A stretch of DNA of 45,171 bases from Hyphomonadaceae bacterium (lineage in GTDB: Bacteria; Pseudomonadota; Alphaproteobacteria; Caulobacterales; Hyphomonadaceae), in contig JAOATF010000144.1 in the NCBI GenBank assembly GCA_030158285.1, forward strand, positions 1 through 45,171, given 5' to 3'. The number at the start of each line of letters is the position of its first letter. Position 1 is the first letter of the stretch. The notes under the pieces are model-generated. The model worked only from the letters and a program-made list of their open reading frames with translations. It had not been told where the DNA came from and made no database searches. The position numbers were made by a program, and so were the translations under genes. Shown piece by piece: positions 40,132-45,171 of the stretch.

Positions 40132-40534
40132 GGGGCCGGCGCCAAGGGTCCTGGTCGCCGAGGACGATCCGGCCGTTCTGGACCTGGTCGTTACCCGGCT
40201 TTCACTTGCCGGATATGTCGCCTTCCCCGCACGCGACGGACAGGAAACGATCCGCCGTCTGTTCGAGATCGCGCCGGCGGCGCTCGTGCTGGACATCAAC
40301 ATGCCGAAGGTCGATGGCTTTGAAGTGCTGTCCCACATGCGTGACCGCGGCATGACCCGCAGCATCGGGGTGATGGTGCTCACGGCGCGCAACCGTCCTG
40401 AAGATGTCCGGAAGGCCATTTCCCTTGGCGCCCGGGATTTCCTTGCCAAGCCCTTCAAGGACACCCAGCTCCTGTCGCGGGTCGCGCGCCTCGTTCATCA
40501 GCCCCGCCACGGCGATGTCGCACGCCCGCGCTAG
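40118..40534 (+). CDS. Single-domain response regulator
   Basis: 138 residues: one receiver domain and no output domain. VLVAEDDPAVLDLV, phospho-Asp59 in LVLDINMPKVDG, the Thr in VLTARN, and Lys in LAKPFKD are all present. It overlaps the end of the kinase gene, so it is probably its partner in a phosphorelay, as in DivK-like systems. ATG 40118 has GAGAG seven bases upstream; ATG 40112 is also possible. The last 15 residues are basic. The TAG stop shares CTAG with the convergent cytochrome gene. Confidence 0.92.
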   Translation: MQSARGPAPRVLVAEDDPAVLDLVVTRLSLAGYVAFPARDGQETIRRLFEIAPAALVLDINMPKVDGFEVLSHMRDRGMTRSIGVMVLTARNRPEDVRKAISLGARDFLAKPFKDTQLLSRVARLVHQPRHGDVARPR

Positions 40535-41460
40535 CGGGGCGGCTGCTTCTCCAACGCCGCCCGCAACACCTCCGGCGTATAAAGCGACTTCGGCGCTTCG
40601 TTCAGCAGCGCCACCGCCAACGCGCTGAACTCCGCAATCGCAACCGTGGGCATGCCGCCATCACGCGCGGTCGCTGCTTGCGCCAGGCTCGCGCTCAACG
40701 CCTCAAGCTGGGCGGGAACATCTCCCCTGCCCGCAAAGCGCTCATGCAGCCGCTCCAGCCGCTCGCGCGCCGCGCGGCTGTAGAACAACACCGCATCCGG
40801 CCGGCCCTTCTGCGTCACCATCGCTGTCATCGCCGAGAAGGCCGCGCCGTAATCGTCGAACGGTTCCAGCGCCGTCCGCGCAGACGGATCAGCGCAGTGC
40901 GCAACATCGAGGCTGTCGAGATAGACCAGCACCGCCTCGAACACGTCGGGCGGCGGCGGCTGCCCGTCGAACTCCTCGACAATCAGCCCCCGCACCTTCT
41001 CGCGGAAGGCTGCACTCTTGCGGTCCCTGATCTGCGTCCCATCGCGCGCCGCCAGGTCAGGGATCGGTACGGGATCGAACGTCCCGTTGCCCCTCACCTT
41101 CGAGAACAGGCTCGACGTCACATCCGCCGTGCCCGGCGCGCCCGACACGCCCTCGACAAAGAAGTTCACATTGCCGCGCCCGTTGAGATGGCAGGACGCG
41201 CACGACAGCCCCATCCGCGCAGCCGCCCCGCCCAGCAGCGCAGGCGACTCAAAAGCCAGCCGCCCCCGTTCGCGCTGCCAGTCCAGCTCCGACCGGCTCT
41301 CTTTGCCAGCCGCGTCCTTCGCAGCACAGGCCACCGGCCGCGTCGTCAGCGCCGCAACGGCATCCGCGCCCGGCGCGACCCAGCGCAGCTCGCGCAGGCT
41401 GTCACGATCAATCGGCGCAACCGCTTCCGGCGCGCTCACGCACGCCGCGACAGCCAGCAC
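40531..41460 (-). CDS. c-type cytochrome-like protein with one CxxCH
   Basis: About 309 residues. One haem motif CASCH lies in GLSCASCHLNGRGN, and the part up to VPIPDLAARDGTQIRD resembles di-haem peroxidase/MauG-like proteins, but only one CxxCH is present. The region after ~190 is helical with no known match. The signal is problematic: the GTG at 41460 gives a short hydrophobic start (LAVAAC, lipobox-like) without basic residues. An in-frame extension (LRRIASGLV) overlapping the upstream stop would supply them, but needs a CTG or ATC/ATT start. Lies directly after the TPR gene. Confidence 0.7.
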   Translation of the reverse strand: MLAVAACVSAPEAVAPIDRDSLRELRWVAPGADAVAALTTRPVACAAKDAAGKESRSELDWQRERGRLAFESPALLGGAAARMGLSCASCHLNGRGNVNFFVEGVSGAPGTADVTSSLFSKVRGNGTFDPVPIPDLAARDGTQIRDRKSAAFREKVRGLIVEEFDGQPPPPDVFEAVLVYLDSLDVAHCADPSARTALEPFDDYGAAFSAMTAMVTQKGRPDAVLFYSRAARERLERLHERFAGRGDVPAQLEALSASLAQAATARDGGMPTVAIAEFSALAVALLNEAPKSLYTPEVLRAALEKQPPR

Positions 41461-41480
41461 CAGCCCGCTTGCAATCCGCC

Positions 41481-42398
41481 TCAGGATTTGGCGCCCGCGA
41501 TCCAGCGGCGCAGCTCCTCGGCCTCTTCACAGCCGAACTTGCAGATGCCGTCCAGCTTCACCAGCTGGGCCTTCGCGAGGCCCATCTGCCCGGTCTCGAC
41601 ATAATACTCGCCGAGATACTCGTTCGCGCCGCGATGGTTGGGCTCGAGCGCCAGCGCCGCCGAATAATAGCTCACCGCCACATCGTAATTGTGCAGCTTG
41701 CGGTTGGCGAAGCCCTGATAGGTCAGCACGTCCGGATGCGGCCCCAGCGCATAACCCGCCTGCCGCAGCGAGCCGAGCGCATCCTCATACCGCCCCTCAT
41801 TGATGAGGCCGGAAGCCGTGAGATAAGCCGCATTGCCATCCGTCGCCGACGCCAGCCGCGTCATCTCTCCAGAGAGCAGCATCGGCCCCGCCGGGTTGGC
41901 GACCGCCGCATCGATCTGCGCGATGGCCGCATCGATGAACTTCGCTTCGGCACAGGCAGCAGCGCACTTCACCTTCATCGCTTCCAGCGCCGTCTTCTGT
42001 TCGGCCGCCTTGCCCGCATCGCCCTGCTTCGCCTCGACAGCGCCCAGCCATCCGCGCGCCGTGGCGTTATTGCCGTCGTACTTCACCGCGTTCCGGAAAT
42101 ACTTCCGCGCGCTGTTGAAGTCCTGCTGGCCGATCTGCGTCAGCCCCATCATGTAATTCGTGTTGGCGTCCTTGGCGGCGACATCGAGCACATCGTCGAA
42201 CGCCTTCTCCGCCTGCTTGTAATTCCCCGCCTTCAGGAGATCAGCGCCCTGCTGGTAGCGCTTCACCGGATCGATCCGGCTGGAAGAGGCCGAAGGTCCT
42301 CCCCCGCCGCCTCCCCCACCCCCGCCCGCAGCCAGCGCAGGCGTTGCAACAAGCGCTGCCGCCGAAACAGCGATCAGCATGAGGTCACGGATTTTCAT
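41481..42398 (-). CDS. Exported TPR-repeat protein
   Basis: 305 residues. A signal peptide (cut after ALA) is followed by ten consecutive Gly residues, then TPR units: AGNYKQAEKAFDDVLDVAAKDANTNYMMGLTQ, FNSARKYFRNAVKYDGNNATARGWLG and NYDVAVSYYSAALALEPNHRGANEYLGEYY. Cys pairs near ~145 and ~285 (KCAAACAEA; CKFGCEEA) could be disulfides. GGGAGGA lies seven bases before the ATG. It precedes the cytochrome gene and may be a scaffold partner in the periplasm; the function is unknown. Confidence 0.82.
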   Translation of the reverse strand: MKIRDLMLIAVSAAALVATPALAAGGGGGGGGGGPSASSSRIDPVKRYQQGADLLKAGNYKQAEKAFDDVLDVAAKDANTNYMMGLTQIGQQDFNSARKYFRNAVKYDGNNATARGWLGAVEAKQGDAGKAAEQKTALEAMKVKCAAACAEAKFIDAAIAQIDAAVANPAGPMLLSGEMTRLASATDGNAAYLTASGLINEGRYEDALGSLRQAGYALGPHPDVLTYQGFANRKLHNYDVAVSYYSAALALEPNHRGANEYLGEYYVETGQMGLAKAQLVKLDGICKFGCEEAEELRRWIAGAKS

Positions 42399-42514
42399 GG
42401 GGCAGTCCTCCCAAAGGACAGGCCGAGCCTACACCCGCCCGCAACCAGCGCCAGCCGGAAAATGCGCCAACGCCTGCAAGCGTGAGCAAATGAGAGTGAC
42501 CCTTGCGGCAGGCG

Positions 42515-43309
42515 TCACGGGGGCGATGCGAGCGCCTGCAGCTTGGCCAACAGCGCATCAATGTCTCGCTGCTGCGCAGGGGATGGCGCATGGTTTGCCG
42601 GTGACGGGTCGGCCGATGATGACGGATCACGGACGATCAGCCCTTCGCCTTTCCACACACGGGCATTGTCCCGCCGGTCTTCATTGCCCGCCCGTATTCC
42701 AATGCGCAGGATATCGCGCGCGAAGTCACGGATATCCGCAGGAGAGCCCGCAGAAATATAGTAATGGTCCGGCTCGGGTGGCGGCGGTTGAGCGCCCTCA
42801 GGCACAACGGGCGTTGTGAACGGCGGCCGTGAAGGGGTGTAGGTAGATAACGTCAGGCCGGGATAGCGCGCTGCGACTGGAAGGATCGACTCGCTGTCCG
42901 GCAGCGGCAGGATCACAAATGCCTCGCCCTCCACGGCAGCGGCTAACAGAGTGAACGCGTAGGGGCTATCGCTTTTCCCTGTCCCTGCCGGCAGCTGCAC
43001 AAGAAGGAAGCCTTCGCCGAGGTCAACGAGTTTGAGCTCGGCTTCCTTGCCCTCGCCATCTCGCATCACAAAGAGACGCCGGGTTGCATTCCACGTGAGA
43101 GTCGAACAGATGCTCCGCGCGTCTTCTATCAGGCGTCGCACGACCAGCTTGCCCGCCTCGTCCTGCTCCAGCGTACAATACTCCCCGTCAGCAAACGGCG
43201 CCGTTGCCGCGCGCGCCTCGAACGGCGCTGCGTCAACCGCAGACGGCAGCCCGAACGTGCAGCCCGACGCCGCGAGCGTCGCCAACCCAGCCATCAGGAT
43301 GCGGAGCAT
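42515..43309 (-). CDS. Hypothetical lipoprotein
   Basis: 264 residues. The start (MLRILMAGLATLAASGC) has a lipobox SGC. I do not recognise a domain. The middle alternates short beta-like stretches (LVVRRLIEDARSICSTL; RLFVMRDGEGKEAELKLV), then a Pro-rich linker (PEGAQPPPPEPDHYY), and a helix at the end (AQQRDIDALLAKLQAL). GAGGGG lies 5 bases upstream of the ATG at 43309. Confidence 0.68.
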   Translation of the reverse strand: MLRILMAGLATLAASGCTFGLPSAVDAAPFEARAATAPFADGEYCTLEQDEAGKLVVRRLIEDARSICSTLTWNATRRLFVMRDGEGKEAELKLVDLGEGFLLVQLPAGTGKSDSPYAFTLLAAAVEGEAFVILPLPDSESILPVAARYPGLTLSTYTPSRPPFTTPVVPEGAQPPPPEPDHYYISAGSPADIRDFARDILRIGIRAGNEDRRDNARVWKGEGLIVRDPSSSADPSPANHAPSPAQQRDIDALLAKLQALASPP

Positions 43310-43454
43310 CTTGTCCCCTCCACTGCTGGCCTCAGACTCCCTCCACCGCTGGGCGGAATGAAGGCGCCGGACGCTTCGTTCCGCCTCCGGCCGCCCCGGC
43401 GCCTTGCCGCCCGCGCCCGGCATGCTTCACTGCCGCCACAGACGGAGCCGCCCC

Positions 43455-43856
43455 ATGGCCATCAACTTCGCCCTCTCGGCGGCCCGCGCCACCGCCCGCT
43501 CAACCAGCCGGGACACCCGCACCGTTCTTCGCAAGGCTGCCGAAAGCTGGCGCGCGACTCACCGTGAACAGCGCGAGAACACGCTGGAGGAGATGGGCGT
43601 AGTCATCCCTCTCTCGGAATGGCTTGGCCACAACAACGGCCCTGACATTCTGGAAAACACCATCTTCAGCCAGTGGTGCTGGACCCGGGCCCGGGCCGCC
43701 GCGTTTGCCCCTCCAGACACTGAAACGGGTATCCGGTGGGCCCGAAAGGCCGCCGAGCTGGGCCTGTCTTACGCGGAATATCGATTGGAACTGCTTGAAC
43801 GCGGGCGATATCCGACGGATGAAGACGCTTCGCGTATCCGTGCCGCCCGGCCCTGA
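43455..43856 (+). CDS. Hypothetical protein with a GHNNGP motif
   Basis: 133 residues, cytosolic. An N-terminal Arg/Ala/Ser helix, then EEMGVVIPLSEWLGHNNGPD, a Trp-rich FSQWCWTRARAAAF, and a Sel1-like helix pair (TGIRWARKAAELGLSYAEYRLELL). No family is recognised. I start at MAINFAL (ATG 43455, GGAG upstream); the frame is open to 43404. It is divergent from the lipoprotein gene and lies 200 bases upstream of dnaK. Confidence 0.62.
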   Translation: MAINFALSAARATARSTSRDTRTVLRKAAESWRATHREQRENTLEEMGVVIPLSEWLGHNNGPDILENTIFSQWCWTRARAAAFAPPDTETGIRWARKAAELGLSYAEYRLELLERGRYPTDEDASRIRAARP

Positions 43857-43890
43857 CTGCGGCCTGCGGCACGGTTGCGTGACAATATCT

Positions 43891-43918
43891 CTTGAGCCTG
43901 ACCAGCCAGTTCCCATAT
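43891..43918 (+). promoter_or_regulatory. Sigma-32-type heat-shock promoter of dnaK
   Basis: CTTGAG (43891-43896) and CCCATAT (43912-43918) are separated by 15 bases, close to the sigma-32 consensus CTTGAA and CCCATNT. A transcript from ~43925 would have a ~130-base leader before dnaK at 44057. Confidence 0.7.
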
Positions 43919-44056
43919 GAGCCCCAGCCCGCAGGGACGTTTCGAGTTTCCTGCGCGCGATCAAAGTTGAAGACCTAGGGGTCGTCCAATCTGGGTGCTG
44001 CTCGTCAGGCCCGGAACACTGGATGGGGCGGCCGCCGCAGAAAGGACGTTTGTAGT

Positions 44057-45171
44057 ATGGCTAAGATCATCGGCATCGATCTGGGGACGACCAACTCCTG
44101 CGTCGCCGTCATGGACGGCGGCCAGGCCCGGGTGATCGAGAACACCGAGGGCGCGCGCACCACCCCCTCCGTCGTCGCCTTCCAGGATAGCGGCCAGCGC
44201 CTCGTCGGCGTCATCGCCAAGCGCCAGGCGACCGTGAACCCCCGTTTCACCTACTCCGCCATCAAGCGCCTGATCGGGCGCAACTTCGAAGATCCGATGG
44301 TGAAGAAGGACAAGGACCTCGTCGCCTACGAGATCGTCAAAGGCCCCAATGGCGACGCGTGGATCAAGGGCCGCGACAAGGATTACTCCCCTCAGGAAAT
44401 CTCCGCCTTCATCCTCGGCAAGATGAAAGAGACGGCCGAGGCCTATCTCGGCGAGAAAGTCACGCAGGCCGTCATCACGGTCCCCGCCTACTTCAACGAC
44501 GCCCAGCGCCAGGCCACCAAAGACGCTGGCCGCGTTGCCGGTCTTGAAGTCCTCCGCATCATCAACGAGCCGACGGCTGCCGCCCTCGCCTACGGTCTCG
44601 AGAAAAAAGACTCGGGCAAAGTCATCGCGGTGTACGACCTCGGCGGCGGCACGTTCGACGTATCGATCCTCGAGATCGGCGATGGCGTCTTCGAAGTGCT
44701 CTCCACCAACGGCGACACGTTCCTCGGCGGTGAAGACTTCGACAACCGCCTCGTCGACTACATCTGCGACGAATTCCAGAAGCAGAACGGCATCGACCTC
44801 AAGAAGGACCTGATGGCCCTTCAACGTGTGCGTTCGAAAGCCGAGGAAGTGAAGAAGGAACTCTCGACGGTGTCGCAGGTCGACATCACCGAGCCCTACA
44901 TCACCGCCGGCCCGTCGGGCCCGGTCCACCTCAACATGAAGCTCACCCGCGCCAAGCTTGAGGCCCTCGTCGAGGATCTCGTGAAGCGCACGATGGAGCC
45001 TTGCAAGAAGGCCCTCGCCGACGCCGGCAAGTCGGTCAGCCAGATCGACGAGATCATCCTCGTCGGCGGCATGACGCGCATGCCGAAAGTGCAGGAAGCG
45101 GTCAAAACCTTCTTCGGCAAGGAGCCGCACAAGGGCGTCAACCCGGATGAAGTCGTCGCCGTCGGCGCGGC
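44057..45171 (+). CDS. dnaK: Chaperone DnaK (Hsp70), 5' part, cut by the window end
   Basis: 371 full codons are visible. The ATPase domain marks are [59 protein letters not shown] and [14 protein letters not shown]. DnaK folds and protects proteins with DnaJ and GrpE. The stretch [26 protein letters not shown] differs from the usual VGxxAKRQAVTNP form and is worth noting. The ATG at 44057 has AAAGGA ten bases upstream. A sigma-32 promoter lies 140 bases before it. Confidence 0.97.
   Translation, partial: MAKIIGIDLGTTNSCVAVMDGGQARVIENTEGARTTPSVVAFQDSGQRLVGVIAKRQATVNPRFTYSAIKRLIGRNFEDPMVKKDKDLVAYEIVKGPNGDAWIKGRDKDYSPQEISAFILGKMKETAEAYLGEKVTQAVITVPAYFNDAQRQATKDAGRVAGLEVLRIINEPTAAALAYGLEKKDSGKVIAVYDLGGGTFDVSILEIGDGVFEVLSTNGDTFLGGEDFDNRLVDYICDEFQKQNGIDLKKDLMALQRVRSKAEEVKKELSTVSQVDITEPYITAGPSGPVHLNMKLTRAKLEALVEDLVKRTMEPCKKALADAGKSVSQIDEIILVGGMTRMPKVQEAVKTFFGKEPHKGVNPDEVVAVGA

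Noticed and set aside
42299-42330. Poly-Gly codon run in the TPR gene
   Set aside because: In-frame low-complexity linker after the signal peptide; not a frameshift and not a repeat element.
37726-42496. The 12-mer CAAATGAGAGTG occurs at ~37727 and ~42486
   Set aside because: Flanks differ, with no symmetry; two copies in 45 kb are not enough for a motif.

Overview
The window is a GC-rich, densely packed chromosomal segment of an alphaproteobacterium, most likely of the Caulobacterales/Hyphomonadaceae type. The evidence is the ftsY - yciB - ccmGDCBA - acnA neighbourhood, DUF2794 and DUF1223 genes, GANTC (CcrM-type) and TTAACCAT (CtrA-type) motifs in promoter regions, and a CTTGAG/CCCATAT heat-shock promoter before dnaK. 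The family assignment is inference from gene order and motifs; no 16S rRNA or tRNA gene is present. No IS element, prophage, integrase or CRISPR array was seen, so this is mostly core chromosome with short accessory inserts.

Layout. 1-4520: end of ftsY, a DMT-type permease, a GH5-like exported lipoprotein, an oligosaccharide flippase, and the septation protein YciB. 4557-6214: a globin and Nudix pair, and a MarR regulator with a basic tail. 6211-9067: ccmG, ccmD, ccmC, ccmB and ccmA on the minus strand, for haem export and thiol handling in cytochrome c maturation; ccmE, F, H and I are not here. 9215-12727: acnA and a DUF1223 thioredoxin-like exported protein. 12737-17107: a four-gene minus-strand operon encoding a Gld-like ABC transporter (ATPase, ABC-2 permease, GldG-like protein, DUF4340 protein). 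17108-17560: a long regulatory intergenic region rich in GANTC and TTAA, leading to a DUF2794 gene. 18079-20757: Bax-inhibitor-1 family protein, ThpR, uridine kinase and RbfA. 20849-29541: an accessory stretch with a lipoprotein, Ada, a pentapeptide-repeat membrane protein, an SPFH/ribbon-helix-helix pair with a large palindromic operator, a small membrane ORF, an anchored alpha/beta hydrolase with a bacterial PH protein and a two-helix membrane protein, and a large DUF6351 protein. 29542-36010: a hairpin-rich repeat, then infB - ylxR - nusA - rimP on the minus strand with a leader hairpin. 36231-45171: a serine hydrolase lipoprotein, a three-PAS hybrid histidine kinase with an overlapping single-domain response regulator, a c-type cytochrome with a TPR protein, a lipoprotein, an unknown small protein, and the 5' part of dnaK.

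How the genes work together. Within the ccm and rimP-infB operons many neighbouring genes overlap by ATGA or TGATG, implying translational coupling. The translation cluster rimP-nusA-ylxR-infB is separated from rbfA, its frequent neighbour, by about 9 kb of unrelated genes on both strands. Three convergent gene pairs end on a shared CTAG, leaving no space for a terminator. The parts I would look at first as possibly undescribed are the SPFH/RHH module with its near-palindromic operator, the paired membrane-anchor proteins at 25386-27365, the Gld-like operon beside a possibly cell-cycle-controlled intergenic region, and the orphan terminator hairpin at 21689-21717.
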